Notes: generated by a model not told the origin, from the sequence alone. Shown: positions 1-8,951, counted from the first letter of the stretch. The stretch: DNA of 39,953 nt from Clostridia bacterium (GCA_017442155.1 JAFSAU010000040.1:1-39953); one strand, 5' to 3'. Numbers and translations: made by a program.

Positions 1-112
1 ACCCGCGGACCCATTTATGGGTAACAAGTAACAGATGCGTGGCTGGCAGGCCAATAAAAAGCGCACTTGTGCGCAGCCAGTAAAGTGTAGGGCTTTGCCC
101 GAAAATGAAATA
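1..112. other. Hairpin-rich leader without a gene
   Basis: No convincing coding region is seen. Two short hairpins are visible: GCGCA/TGCGC at 61-74 and GGGC/GCCC at 90-100. GGCTG near 41 could also pair with CAGCC near 74. The stretch may be the 3' end of an upstream transcript or a structured RNA. I could not match it to a known RNA family. Confidence 0.25.
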
Positions 113-131
113 CCCCCCGTTTCACGGGGGG
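113..131 (+). terminator. GC-rich hairpin, probable terminator
   Basis: An 8-bp perfect stem (CCCCCCGT / ACGGGGGG) with a TTC loop is followed by the AT-rich ATATTTATT. It lies upstream of the ftsH promoter and probably ends the transcript entering from the left. The missing long T run keeps confidence moderate. Confidence 0.55.
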
Positions 132-181
132 ATATTTATTATTGGAGAAAAGAAATTCAAGGAAAGTTAACAGATTATTCA

Positions 182-209
182 TTGACGCATCATGGAAAAG
201 AGATATAAT
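182..209 (+). promoter_or_regulatory. Probable SigA-type promoter of ftsH
   Basis: TTGACG (182-187) and a perfect TATAAT (204-209) are separated by 16 bases, about 30 bases upstream of the ftsH start. A Shine-Dalgarno GGAGG lies just before the ATG. Confidence 0.7.
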
Positions 210-238
210 GGATAAAAAGAAATCCGGAGGAAATAAGG

Positions 239-2056
239 ATGAACGAAGTAAAAACACCAAAGAAGCCGCTATTGTTTTACTATGCGATTGTCATCGGCGT
301 GCTGCTTCTTTTTAATATTCTGGTTACACCTCGTATGTTTTCGCCGCATATACAGGAGGTGGACTATGGCACCTTTGTGCGCATGACAGAGGAAAAGGAT
401 ATTGGCATGGTACAGATTGAATCGAATCAGATTGTCTTTACTGACAAATCGGGAGAAGAATTTTACAAAACGGGTGTTTTAGAGGATGGCGAACTGGTGA
501 ACCGTCTGCAGGAGGCAGGGGCGCAATATGGCAGTGAAATCGTGGAGGAAGCATCCCCTATTATCAGCTTTCTTATTTCCTGGCTCGTGCCGATTCTGCT
601 GTTTGTAGGCGTGGGGCAGCTTTTGTCCAAAAAAATGATGAAAAAAATGGGCGGCCCGGATTCCATGATGTTCGGCATGGGAAAAAGCAATGCTAAAATT
701 TACGTCAAATCCTCTTCCGGCATTAAGTTCTCTGATGTAGCAGGGGAGGATGAGGCAAAGGAAAATCTTGCTGAAGTAGTGGAATATCTGCACAACCCGA
801 AAAAATATACGGAAATCGGGGCATCCATGCCAAAAGGTATTTTGTTGGTCGGTCCGCCGGGGACGGGTAAAACCATGCTTGCCAAGGCGGTAGCCGGTGA
901 GGCAAGTGTACCCTTTTTCTCCATTTCCGGGTCAGAATTTGTGGAAATGTTTGTAGGTATGGGGGCCTCCAAGGTGCGGGACCTTTTCAAGCAGGCGAAG
1001 GAAAAGGCTCCCTGTATTGTATTTATTGATGAGATTGATGCCATCGGTAAAAAACGGGACGGCCATTTCGGCGGCAACGACGAACGGGAGCAGACCTTAA
1101 ATCAGCTGCTTACCGAAATGGATGGATTTGAGGGGAATACCGGTGTGATGATTCTGGCGGCCACGAATCGCCCCGAATCTCTCGACCCGGCACTGCTCCG
1201 TCCCGGTCGTTTTGACCGCAGGGTCCCCGTGGAATTGCCGGATTTGAAAGGCAGAGAAGAAATTCTGAAGGTTCATGCCCGCCGCGTGAGGGTCAGCCCG
1301 GAAATTGATTACAGTGCTGTGGCAAGAATGGCCTCCGGTGCCAGCGGTGCAGAGCTTGCCAATGTGGTGAACGAAGCGGCCCTCCGGGCAGTGCGGGAAA
1401 ATCGGCGCATGGTGACCCAGGCCGACATGGAAGAAAGCATAGAGGTTGTTATCGCCGGTTACCAGAAGAAAAACGCCATTTTATCCAATAAAGAAAAACT
1501 GATTGTTTCATACCATGAGGTGGGCCATGCATTGGCTGCGGCACTGCAGAAAAATACGGCACCGGTGCAGAAAATAACGATTATTCCCCGTACCAGCGGC
1601 GCACTGGGTTACACCATGCAGGTGGATGAGGGGGACCAGCATCTTCTTTCAAAAGAAGAACTGACCGCCAAAATCCTGACTTTTGTGGCCGGACGGGCGG
1701 CAGAGGAAGTGGTTTTTGGGTCGGTGACGACCGGGGCCGCAAATGATATCGAACAGGCCACGAAGCTGGCACGGGCTATGATTTGCCGTTATGGTATGAG
1801 CGAAGATTTTGGTATGGTGGCCATGGAACAGATGACGAACCAGTATTTAGGAGGGGATGCGAGCCTGACCTGTTCGCCGGAAACCCAGACGAAAATAGAC
1901 GAGGCCGTATCAAAACTGGTGCAGGAGCAGTATGAAAAGGCTGTTTCCATGCTCCGGGAGAATAAACCGAAGCTGGACGAGCTGGCAAAGCACTTGTACG
2001 AGAAAGAAACGATTACCGGGGAGACGTTTATGGATATTCTGTATAAAAGAATGTAA
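239..2056 (+). CDS. ftsH: FtsH-type ATP-dependent membrane zinc metalloprotease
   Basis: This 605-residue protein is an AAA+ protease of the FtsH/M41 family, which extracts and degrades misfolded membrane and some soluble proteins. Two N-terminal membrane spans are visible (about 11-30 and 108-128) around a small extracytoplasmic domain. They are followed by an AAA+ module with Walker A GPPGTGKT (205-212), Walker B IVFIDEID (about 260-267) and RPGRFDR (321-327). The peptidase domain has the zinc motif HEVGH (426-430) and a downstream GAANDIE segment that should supply the third zinc ligand. The ATG at 239 follows GGAGG at good spacing. The gene has its own promoter and terminator, so it looks monocistronic and unrelated to the glycan genes. 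The length is slightly short for FtsH, typical of the second FtsH-like copy found in many Clostridia. Confidence 0.95.
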   Translation: MNEVKTPKKPLLFYYAIVIGVLLLFNILVTPRMFSPHIQEVDYGTFVRMTEEKDIGMVQIESNQIVFTDKSGEEFYKTGVLEDGELVNRLQEAGAQYGSEIVEEASPIISFLISWLVPILLFVGVGQLLSKKMMKKMGGPDSMMFGMGKSNAKIYVKSSSGIKFSDVAGEDEAKENLAEVVEYLHNPKKYTEIGASMPKGILLVGPPGTGKTMLAKAVAGEASVPFFSISGSEFVEMFVGMGASKVRDLFKQAKEKAPCIVFIDEIDAIGKKRDGHFGGNDEREQTLNQLLTEMDGFEGNTGVMILAATNRPESLDPALLRPGRFDRRVPVELPDLKGREEILKVHARRVRVSPEIDYSAVARMASGASGAELANVVNEAALRAVRENRRMVTQADMEESIEVVIAGYQKKNAILSNKEKLIVSYHEVGHALAAALQKNTAPVQKITIIPRTSGALGYTMQVDEGDQHLLSKEELTAKILTFVAGRAAEEVVFGSVTTGAANDIEQATKLARAMICRYGMSEDFGMVAMEQMTNQYLGGDASLTCSPETQTKIDEAVSKLVQEQYEKAVSMLRENKPKLDELAKHLYEKETITGETFMDILYKRM

Positions 2057-2100
2057 TAAGATGAAGGGTTTTTCAAAAAACTGATTTTATGCACAGAAGA

Positions 2101-2147
2101 TATATACAAAAAAAGAATCTCAGGCCGAGATTCTTTTTTTGTATATA
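2101..2147. terminator. Bidirectional terminator between convergent genes
   Basis: A perfect 21-bp stem (2101-2121 against 2127-2147) has a 5-base AGGCC loop. Runs of seven A on the left arm and seven T on the right arm let it work in both directions, for ftsH (+) and the AraC regulator (-). Confidence 0.9.
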
Positions 2148-2165
2148 GGCTTTTGTACAGAGGCG

Positions 2166-2993
2166 TTACAGACTGTTTTGTTCAGCATATTTTCCGGGAG
2201 GACAGCCGAAGCGGCGGGTGAAAACGCGGGAAAAATATGTGACCGAATTAAAACCTGAGCTATATGCGGCATCGGACACGGTGGTACCTTTGCCAATAAG
2301 CAGACGTCGGGCAAAATCGAGACGAAGATTGAGGAGATATTCCTGGAAGGACAGCCCCATATGCTTATGGAAAAGATTACTGAAATAAATAGGAGAAACA
2401 TGCATGATGGCGGCGGCCTCATCCCGTGAAACCCGCCCGGTAAAATTGTCGTAAATGTAGGCGAGAACGGCAGAAATGTCCTTGGGGAACTGCACATTAT
2501 CTGAAAGGGCATTTGCTGCATCGGCAAGGAGAAACAAACACCATTCAATGCCGGTTTTCATAAGCAGCTCCGTGGAAGGAGAAGGATTTTTGTAGGCTTG
2601 CATCAACCGCTGGCAGACGAGTACTGCAGACTGGAAATTCGCCGGGGAGAGCGTGGCAAAGCGGCAGCTCATGGGAACAAATGTCCATATCTGTTTGTAA
2701 ATCATATGTGTCGGAAAGGCGATGTTATAGGTCTCCAGAGGCTGTGTACCTATAGGGATGATATCGTGAAAATCCGCCGGGGTGAAAAAGAGAATGCTGC
2801 CCTTTTCTATGTTGTATACATGGCCGTTGATATTACTTTTTGCTTTGCCGCTTATCACAATATCAATTTCAAAAAATTCATGCCGGTGCAATGCAAAGGG
2901 CACGTCAATTTTATGGTTGCGGATATAAAAAGAGCAATCCTCGCGTGAGATATTTTGATTAAGTAGTACACGAATTCGATTCGAACGTTTCAT
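2166..2993 (-). CDS. AraC-family transcriptional regulator (cupin sensor + AraC HTH)
   Basis: About 275 residues. The N-terminal half holds a cupin-like sensing domain, with the HRHEFFEI segment and a later FFTPADFHDI strand typical of AraC regulators that bind sugars. The last ~100 residues form the double helix-turn-helix (VSRDEAAAIMHVSPIYFSNL, then SDAAYSSGFNSVTYFSRVF and FGCPPGKY). The ATG at 2993 is preferred because AAGGTGA lies about 9 bases upstream. A GTG at 3005 overlaps the stop of the upstream regulator as GTGA but has only a poorly spaced AGGA. The two regulators are co-transcribed and divergent from the glycan block, which is their most likely target; that is inference. Confidence 0.88.
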   Translation of the reverse strand: MKRSNRIRVLLNQNISREDCSFYIRNHKIDVPFALHRHEFFEIDIVISGKAKSNINGHVYNIEKGSILFFTPADFHDIIPIGTQPLETYNIAFPTHMIYKQIWTFVPMSCRFATLSPANFQSAVLVCQRLMQAYKNPSPSTELLMKTGIEWCLFLLADAANALSDNVQFPKDISAVLAYIYDNFTGRVSRDEAAAIMHVSPIYFSNLFHKHMGLSFQEYLLNLRLDFARRLLIGKGTTVSDAAYSSGFNSVTYFSRVFTRRFGCPPGKYAEQNSL

Positions 2994-3001
2994 TTTTTGG
3001 T

Positions 3002-3763
3002 TCACCTTTCCTTTTTGACAAACCTTGACGGCGGTTTGCCGGTTTCCTTTTTAAAAAACAAGCTGAAATAGTTTATATTTAAAAAACCGCATTTTTCACT
3101 GACTTCTTCAACGGTATAATAGCCAGACCGCAAAAGCTCTTTTGAATAACTGAGCTTCAATCGGTTTATATATTTTAGCGGTGTCATAGAAAACCGCTTT
3201 ACAAACAGACGGCGGAAATAGGTATCGCTCATTGCGCACATCTTTGCAAGGGCGTCAACAGAAAGAGAACCTTCTGTAAAATGATTATGGATATAGTCAA
3301 CTGCATCTGAAATTTTGTCGTCCGGAAAATGGGAACTTTGCGCGTATTCGCTTTCAATGGCACCTATAATTTTGTAGAGAAGGGATTTGCATCGATAAAG
3401 ATAACCGGGTTTTTTGGCAGTCCAAACGGAATACAGCTCAGAGAATTGAAGATTAAAATATTCCGGATTGCGTGGTGAAAACTTTTTGATTACATCGGGA
3501 AGGGGGCTTTCGGACACAAAGTGTACCGCGTAAATTTCCTCACCCTTCGTTTTTTGTGAATACTCTGGTAAAGACGGCGCAAAAAGAATGTCATTTTCGA
3601 GTATATCCAGTTTTTCATTTTTGGAATAAAACTCGGCACCGCCCTTTATGCGGAAGGCAAGGACATTATATGTTCTGGGATAAGACGAACAATCTACATT
3701 TTTACGGTTTATTTTTTGTACGGTAAGAATCTCGAAGGATATGTTGTCGGATTTAAAAAACAT
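3002..3763 (-). CDS. AraC-family transcriptional regulator
   Basis: About 253 residues. The N-terminal beta-rich sensor region lacks the clear HxHxx(E) cupin signature of its neighbour. The C-terminal AraC HTH pair is clear: LSVDALAKMCAMSDTYFRRL, then VEEVSEKCGFLNINYFSLFF and the TGKPPSRF end. The start at 3763 (MFFKSDN) is chosen because AAGGTGG lies just upstream. An in-frame ATG ten codons earlier lacks a ribosome binding site. It is the first gene of a two-gene operon read from the promoter at 3784-3812 and runs into the second AraC gene with at most a 4-base overlap. The pair are not close copies, so they may sense different ligands. Confidence 0.86.
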   Translation of the reverse strand: MFFKSDNISFEILTVQKINRKNVDCSSYPRTYNVLAFRIKGGAEFYSKNEKLDILENDILFAPSLPEYSQKTKGEEIYAVHFVSESPLPDVIKKFSPRNPEYFNLQFSELYSVWTAKKPGYLYRCKSLLYKIIGAIESEYAQSSHFPDDKISDAVDYIHNHFTEGSLSVDALAKMCAMSDTYFRRLFVKRFSMTPLKYINRLKLSYSKELLRSGYYTVEEVSEKCGFLNINYFSLFFKKETGKPPSRFVKKER

Positions 3764-3783
3764 ACTGTCACCACCTTGCTTTA

Positions 3784-3812
3784 AGCATAGCATATCCCGA
3801 AGAAAAAGTCAA
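3784..3812 (-). promoter_or_regulatory. Promoter of the AraC regulator pair
   Basis: On the minus strand TTGACT (3812-3807) and TATGCT (3789-3784) are separated by exactly 17 bases, about 20 bases upstream of the first regulator start. Confidence 0.75.
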
Positions 3813-3855
3813 TAAAATTGTTCGGAAATTTATAAGTTTTATTCTAAAATGTGGA

Positions 3856-3884
3856 TTCAAAGAAATGAGTATGTATGGTATAAT
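3856..3884 (+). promoter_or_regulatory. Extended -10 promoter of the first glycan operon
   Basis: TGGTATAAT gives an extended -10 (TATAAT at 3879-3884) with a weak TTCAAA 17 bases upstream. A poor -35 with a strong -10 fits an activator-dependent promoter, for which the divergent AraC proteins are candidates (inference). The tips of the two divergent promoters are only about 45 bases apart. Confidence 0.65.
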
Positions 3885-3938
3885 TTAAAAAGATGCAATA
3901 TGTAAGTCAAGTATAAAATGAGAAAGGAACAAATTACA

Positions 3939-5288
3939 ATGCATAAAAAAGAAGTACTTTCAAAAATGATTATCAAGCCGAAAACACTCACCGTGCAGGG
4001 AGGTACATACGCGTTTGATGCAAATGCAGAGATTTTGACAAATTCCGACATGGATATGTCGTATCTTCTTACACTTGCCGGATATAAGAATAACGCAAAG
4101 ATGCAAGATGCAGATGTTAAAAATTATATCCTTGCAATCGGCTGTGCAATGAAAGACACCGGCCATACTTTTGTAAATGATGAAGAATTTTTTATGGAGA
4201 TAGGGGAAAGCACTGTCCTGATAGTGGGTAAAACCGTTTCCGGGATGCTTCTCGGACTGAAAGCACTCATACGAATGCAGAACGAGTTTGAAGCGTTGCC
4301 GCAAATGACTGTAATGGATTATCCTGACATTCCGTTCCGTTCGGTACATACCTGTATATTCCGCCCGGATGATGGCAGTGACAAAGAAGAAAGTCATCCT
4401 GATTATATCAAGAAAATGATGAAAACAGCGGCACTTCTTGGATATAATCATATTTTCATAGAGTTCTGGGGTATGTTCCCGTACAGCTTGGACTATGCAC
4501 ATTGGCCGAATGCCTATACAAAAGAACAGATACAGGATATGGTTGCATATGCCATAGATGATTTGCATATCACACCCCTTCCGGCACAGAATCTGACTTC
4601 TCATGCCGGTTGGAGCAGAATCGTCACAAGACAGCATACCGTTTTAGACCAAAGACCGGACCTTTCGGATATGTATATTCCCGGTGGCTGGTGCTTTGCA
4701 ACGGAAAGCCCCAAAACGCAAGCTTTTCTCAAAACACTTATGGACGAACTTATCGAAATGTTCCGCAATCCGCCATACTTACATTGTTGCTGTGATAAGT
4801 GTTTTGGTTTTGGATCAACAGAAGCGGACAGAACTATGAGTGCGGATGTGCTGTTTGCAAAGCATATATCCTTCCTGAATACCTATCTTCGCGAAAAAGA
4901 TGTGAGAATGGTGATGTGGGGCGACATGCTTTACGCGTCCATGGATGCATTATATTGGAAATGTGACGAGAAAACGGCGGACTTTATTCCGAAAAATATT
5001 CTTATCAATATCTGGACACATAATGACCCCGGCAGAAAATGGCAGGATGCCGCCTTCTTTGAGAACAAAGGCTTTGAAACGGTGTATTCGCCGTTCATGA
5101 ACGAAAAGAGTATTGAAAGCATGATTGCGCTTTGCCACGAAAGAAAAAGCCACGGTATGGTACAGACCACGTGGCACAGACCGCAAAGTGCCGTGCCTTA
5201 TGTCATTCTTTCGGGAGCACTACAGTGGTGCGGCACAAAGCCGGAAAAAGCCTTGATTGCAGACTATGCCCAAAAGTGGTACAAATAA
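3939..5288 (+). CDS. GH20-like (beta-N-acetylhexosaminidase-like) protein, cytoplasmic
   Basis: About 449 residues with no signal peptide. The layout resembles GH20: an N-terminal alpha/beta domain (about 10-125) that includes an LIVGKTVSGMLLGLKAL segment, then a TIM barrel opening at DYPDIPFRSVH. Characterised members remove terminal GlcNAc or GalNAc. The barrel region expected to read HxGxDE here reads HCCCDKCFGFGS (D286, K287), so the general-acid Glu appears replaced by Lys (codon 4797-4799). The protein may be inactive, act differently, or be a distant family. The ATG at 3939 follows GAAAGGAAC; an ATG at 3918 has no ribosome binding site. It is the first gene of the block and about 55 bases precede the next start. 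Confidence 0.65.
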   Translation: MHKKEVLSKMIIKPKTLTVQGGTYAFDANAEILTNSDMDMSYLLTLAGYKNNAKMQDADVKNYILAIGCAMKDTGHTFVNDEEFFMEIGESTVLIVGKTVSGMLLGLKALIRMQNEFEALPQMTVMDYPDIPFRSVHTCIFRPDDGSDKEESHPDYIKKMMKTAALLGYNHIFIEFWGMFPYSLDYAHWPNAYTKEQIQDMVAYAIDDLHITPLPAQNLTSHAGWSRIVTRQHTVLDQRPDLSDMYIPGGWCFATESPKTQAFLKTLMDELIEMFRNPPYLHCCCDKCFGFGSTEADRTMSADVLFAKHISFLNTYLREKDVRMVMWGDMLYASMDALYWKCDEKTADFIPKNILINIWTHNDPGRKWQDAAFFENKGFETVYSPFMNEKSIESMIALCHERKSHGMVQTTWHRPQSAVPYVILSGALQWCGTKPEKALIADYAQKWYK

Positions 5289-5343
5289 CCCTGTTCATAT
5301 CTTGACAAAAACCGGAAACCAACAGTTAACAAGGAGAAGAGAT

Positions 5344-6591
5344 ATGAAAACAAATTTTATCATTTCTGCCGGACATGACATTCGGCTTCTGCCGTTTAGC
5401 CCTGTTTGTGAGTGCGACACGCTCGAAATTCGCGTGCAGGGCTATAATAACGGCGAAGAGGGCGAAGTGCCCGTATGCATAAAGATAGATGATGAAATCA
5501 TTTTTTCTGAAAGTATACATGTAAAAGGGAGTTCGTATGGCTTTTGCCGCTGTCACGTTCCCATGCAGGGCAGATGCGGCACGCATACCGTATCGGTAAA
5601 CGGCGAAACGGTGTCTTTGAAGGTGTATAAAGAGCCTTTAGCAAAACTGGACGGAGGTTTTGTCATAATCGGGCCGCCCAATGACAGAATACAGGTGAGT
5701 CCCTTCCGGGAGGATTTAAAGGCGTTTACAGATGCGAATTGGAGAGAATATATTGAAAAACTTGCAGAAATAGGCTGTCAGTGTATTGTATTCCATAACT
5801 GTCAGGAATATCTTCGCCTTTATGATACGGAAAAACCAAATCCTGAAACTATCGCGGCACATTATCCGTCCGGGCTCCATCCGAAGTCTGATATCCGGTC
5901 AGAGGACCCGATAGGGGTGATTCTCGAAACGGCACAAAATCATAACATGCATGTGTTTTTAAGTGTGGGAAATTGCTACGGACACACTAATTTTGACGAT
6001 GATTTCTATGAAATGCATGCCTTATACGGAAAATATACATCTTTTTACGGCTGGTATCTGACAAACGAAGTAAATATGAGCAGAACGGGATTGGAAGGCT
6101 GGGAAATTCTACGGCACCAGTGTGAGGTTATCCGGGAAATTTCGCCAGTAAAACCCATATTGATTTCACCGTTTGATTATCCGTGTGCCCTTGTTTTGGA
6201 ATACCTTAAAACCCATGATGTATTTGATATTATGATGCCACAGGACTGCGTCGGTTCAGGTCGATTCGACCTTAAAAGGAGCGCCGATATGCATAAAATT
6301 CTCAGCGAAATCTGCACGTCTCTCCAAAAACATTTCTGGGCAAATTGTGAGGCGTTTAATTTTAAAGAAAAGCTCTTAGTGCCAAGATTTAAAGATGGCG
6401 GCATGGATGGTGAAAGCGGATTCGTGCAGCAAATCGAGACAGTACGCCCCTTTGTTGAAAAGATAATGAATTTTGCATATACAGGTTTTTTCACACCGCC
6501 CGGTTTTTTTCCCAAGCTTGGCGGCGAAGCGGCAGTGAAGCAATACGAAGAGTATCGAAAGTATTATCAAAAGATTGGTGAAAGAATCTAA
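5344..6591 (+). CDS. TIM-barrel glycoside-hydrolase-like protein (DUF4434-like)
   Basis: 415 residues without a signal peptide. The first ~105 residues look like a beta-sandwich module (CDTLEIRVQGYNNGEEGEVP, then a RCGTHTVSVNG strand). From about 120 a TIM barrel begins (WREYIEKLAEIGCQCIVFHN; later GILETAQNHNMHVFLSVGNCYG, YGWYLTNEVNMS and SPVKPILISPF). The order and the central WYLTNE motif recall DUF4434 proteins, a presumed glycosidase family; E in LTNE is a candidate acid/base residue. The ATG at 5344 follows AAGGAGAAG at the right spacing. It sits in the same operon as the GH20-like gene. The substrate is unknown and the family call is by resemblance only. Confidence 0.55.
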   Translation: MKTNFIISAGHDIRLLPFSPVCECDTLEIRVQGYNNGEEGEVPVCIKIDDEIIFSESIHVKGSSYGFCRCHVPMQGRCGTHTVSVNGETVSLKVYKEPLAKLDGGFVIIGPPNDRIQVSPFREDLKAFTDANWREYIEKLAEIGCQCIVFHNCQEYLRLYDTEKPNPETIAAHYPSGLHPKSDIRSEDPIGVILETAQNHNMHVFLSVGNCYGHTNFDDDFYEMHALYGKYTSFYGWYLTNEVNMSRTGLEGWEILRHQCEVIREISPVKPILISPFDYPCALVLEYLKTHDVFDIMMPQDCVGSGRFDLKRSADMHKILSEICTSLQKHFWANCEAFNFKEKLLVPRFKDGGMDGESGFVQQIETVRPFVEKIMNFAYTGFFTPPGFFPKLGGEAAVKQYEEYRKYYQKIGERI

Positions 6592-6676
6592 TATATACAG
6601 CATACGATTTCTGCAGTTTGTTTTTGGCAAAACAAACAAAAAGTCAAATTCTAATTTTTGCATAAAAAACAAAAAA
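6592..6676. other. AT-rich intergenic stretch
   Basis: No gene is visible. A 9-bp AT-only hairpin (GTTTGTTTT / AAAACAAAC, 6616-6637) lies shortly after the stop of the DUF4434-like gene. It lacks a T run, so it is at best a weak terminator. Confidence 0.3.
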
Positions 6677-6690
6677 ATAAAGCGTTTTCA
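6677..6690 (+). promoter_or_regulatory. cre-like site (CcpA operator candidate)
   Basis: ATAAAGCGTTTTCA differs from the classical Firmicutes cre (TGAAAGCGTTTTCA type) at essentially one conserved base. It lies directly upstream of the putative promoter of the dehydrogenase operon, suggesting carbon catabolite control. The site is a motif match by eye only. Confidence 0.45.
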
Positions 6691-6694
6691 ATAT

Positions 6695-6726
6695 TTTACA
6701 ACAATAAATAAAAAAAATGTTACAAT
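6695..6726 (+). promoter_or_regulatory. Putative extended -10 promoter of the dehydrogenase/surface-protein operon
   Basis: TGTTACAAT gives an extended -10 (TACAAT at 6721-6726). TTTACA at 6695-6700 is 20 bases upstream, longer than ideal, so the -35 may not matter. The promoter is about 55 bases before the next start. Confidence 0.5.
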
Positions 6727-6781
6727 AGTGTATTTACTTTGCATATGAGGAATGGTATACTGGCTTTATAGGGGTGATAGT

Positions 6782-7840
6782 ATGAAAAAAATGAAGGTTG
6801 CCGTAATTGGATGCGGCACAATTGCAAACAGTGCACACATTCCGTCTTATCTGGAATGTGAAAAAACAGAAATCAAATACTTTTGCGACATTATTCCTGA
6901 ACGCGCCGAAGCGGCCGTTAAGAAATACGGCTGCGGCACGGCAGTGACAGACTACCGTGATGTACTTGCAGATCCGGAGGTGGAGGCTATTTCCGTCTGT
7001 ACACCTAACAATGTACATGCCCGCATTGCCATAGATGCTATGGAAGCAGGAAAACATGTGCTTTGCGAAAAGCCGGCCGCCCGTACATATCCGGAAGCAC
7101 TGGAAATGCAGAAAGCACAGGCACGCACAGGAAAAATTCTGAATATCGGCGTTGTAAACCGTTTCAATACCGGCGTCAATAAGCTGAAGTCGCTGATCGA
7201 TGACGGAAAGTTAGGCGAAATCTATCAGGTATACGTTTCCTTCCGCAGTCACCGCGCCATTCCCGGCCTCGGCGGCGCATTTACCGACAAGGAGATTGCC
7301 GGCGGCGGTGTGCTGATTGACTGGGGCGTACATTTTCTCGATATCGTAATGTACTGCTGTGGTGACCCTGCGGCGAAAACAGTGTCGGCCGAAACCTTCT
7401 CCAGTCTCGGCAAGGACATTCCCGGATATACCTTTGTGGATATGTGGGCAGGTCCCCCGAAGATGGACGGCGTGTACACCGTAGAAGAAGGCATCACCGG
7501 TATGGTCAGAACAGAAGGTCCGGTCATCACCTTAAACGGTGCATGGGCACAGAATATCGGCGAAAACGAAATGTTCATTGACTTTATCGGTACAAAGGCG
7601 GGCGCAAGACTGCAGTATGGCAAGAGCTTTACTGTTTACGGCACAGAAAACGGAAGCCTTACAAAGACAGAATATAATTTCACGGCACCGAATATGTTCC
7701 GTCAGGAAATCAATGCCTTTGCAGACTGCATCGAAAGCGGCGAAAAACTGCCTTCCAATATTGATACGGTTATCCGCACGGCGGCACTGATGGATGCCCT
7801 TTACCGCAGTGCAGATACACATACGGAGATTGAATTATAA
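6782..7840 (+). CDS. Gfo/Idh/MocA-family NAD(P)-dependent oxidoreductase
   Basis: 352 residues. The N-terminal Rossmann fold has GCGTIA (10-15) for NAD(P) and the family signature EKP in LCEKPAA (96-98). The C-terminal alpha/beta domain carries the GGGVLIDWGVHFLDIVMYC stretch, whose His-x-x-Asp belongs to the catalytic site of many members. These enzymes oxidise or reduce hydroxyls of sugars, inositols or sugar acids, or act in redox-neutral glycoside cleavage. The ATG at 6782 follows AGGGGTGATAG; an upstream start at 6752 has no such signal. It is the first gene of the operon behind the cre-like site and the next gene starts one base after its stop, so the two are probably translationally coupled. 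The substrate is unknown. Confidence 0.88.
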   Translation: MKKMKVAVIGCGTIANSAHIPSYLECEKTEIKYFCDIIPERAEAAVKKYGCGTAVTDYRDVLADPEVEAISVCTPNNVHARIAIDAMEAGKHVLCEKPAARTYPEALEMQKAQARTGKILNIGVVNRFNTGVNKLKSLIDDGKLGEIYQVYVSFRSHRAIPGLGGAFTDKEIAGGGVLIDWGVHFLDIVMYCCGDPAAKTVSAETFSSLGKDIPGYTFVDMWAGPPKMDGVYTVEEGITGMVRTEGPVITLNGAWAQNIGENEMFIDFIGTKAGARLQYGKSFTVYGTENGSLTKTEYNFTAPNMFRQEINAFADCIESGEKLPSNIDTVIRTAALMDALYRSADTHTEIEL

Positions 7841-7841
7841 G

Positions 7842-8951
7842 ATGAAACCTTCCGATAAACCGACGCTGTTTCGTTTTTATACAGCAGAAGATATACGGCT
7901 TGCAGAAAGCCTGAAATCCTATTCTTTTTTGCGAAATTGCAGAGAAATTACCAACTCGGAAGCCGTAGAAAAATATATGATTCATGAGCCGGACGAAGAA
8001 TACGGTTTTCTGCATGAAACGGCGGTCATAGCGTATCACGGCGTACTGTTTGCTTCCTGGTATAACTGCCGCAGAGACGAACTGCACGGCAGAACCCCTG
8101 TGCGAGGGAAACGCTCTTCAGATGGCGGAAAAACCTGGAGCGCGGTGGAAGTGATAGACGATGATGAAAGCGGAAACATCATGTTTTGTCCGCCTGTTTA
8201 TGGCATTGACGATGATAAACTATATATGCTTGTAAACGAAATGGTAGCGGCAGACCATATGCATGCATTGAATTTGTATGTATTTTGCGAAGAAACAAAT
8301 TGTTTTGAAAAGCTTTGGTCAAGACCGATTCCGTTTAAACTCAATACCAATGTGATGACATTGCCAAATGGTAAAAAGATGATTTCGGGACGGGTTGCAG
8401 AGCTTGACGGCTTTCCGAACACACCGGCAGTACTGCTTTCCGACAGCGGAAAAATTGACGCGGAATGGAGACTCGTAAAGCTTGCCGAAAATGGCGATCT
8501 TCCCGATGGGGAAAAATTCGTACATCCTGAAATCTGTCCGATTATCCGGGAAGACGGTATATATATGTTTTGCCGGAATGATAAAAGACGGGTTCCGTTC
8601 CTTTATGTTTCAAAGGATAACGGCGAAAGTTGGGACGGACCGTTTACCCACGATATTCCCCTTGTCAGCACAAAAGTATATGCCGGACAGCTTCAGGACG
8701 GAAGATATTATATTGTCGGTAACATCGAAAAGGCAGCGCGAACAAAGCTGGTGATATATTTTTCGGAAAAGGACACAATGGAGTTTACAAAATGTTTGGT
8801 TTTGTGTGATTCGGATAAAGGGCTGGAGGGGTGTATGCATTATCCTGTGGCCTGTGAAAATGAGGGCAAGCTTTATATATCGTACACACGAAATTATACG
8901 TGGGAACGAAGAGGTGCTGCACTTGCGGTGATTGATTTGAAAAGAGTCTGA
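7842..8951 (+). CDS. Sialidase-like (BNR/Asp-box) beta-propeller protein
   Basis: 369 residues without a signal peptide. Two Asp-boxes are visible, SSDGGKTW (92-99) and SKDNGESW (257-264), the hallmark of six-bladed sialidase/neuraminidase propellers. A late HYPVACENEGKLYISYT segment resembles the blade that carries the sialidase catalytic Tyr. Many Asp-box proteins act on sugars other than sialic acid, so exo-glycosidase or lyase activity is possible but unproven. The start at 7842 is one base after the preceding stop and uses translational coupling; a GGAG lies 13 bases upstream. The position between two Gfo/Idh/MocA-type genes suggests that cytoplasmic oligosaccharides are the target. Confidence 0.72.
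   Translation: MKPSDKPTLFRFYTAEDIRLAESLKSYSFLRNCREITNSEAVEKYMIHEPDEEYGFLHETAVIAYHGVLFASWYNCRRDELHGRTPVRGKRSSDGGKTWSAVEVIDDDESGNIMFCPPVYGIDDDKLYMLVNEMVAADHMHALNLYVFCEETNCFEKLWSRPIPFKLNTNVMTLPNGKKMISGRVAELDGFPNTPAVLLSDSGKIDAEWRLVKLAENGDLPDGEKFVHPEICPIIREDGIYMFCRNDKRRVPFLYVSKDNGESWDGPFTHDIPLVSTKVYAGQLQDGRYYIVGNIEKAARTKLVIYFSEKDTMEFTKCLVLCDSDKGLEGCMHYPVACENEGKLYISYTRNYTWERRGAALAVIDLKRV

Noticed and set aside
3960..4637. 225-codon minus-strand frame
   Set aside because: It is antisense to the GH20-like gene with no start signal. The plus-strand protein has a clear two-domain layout.
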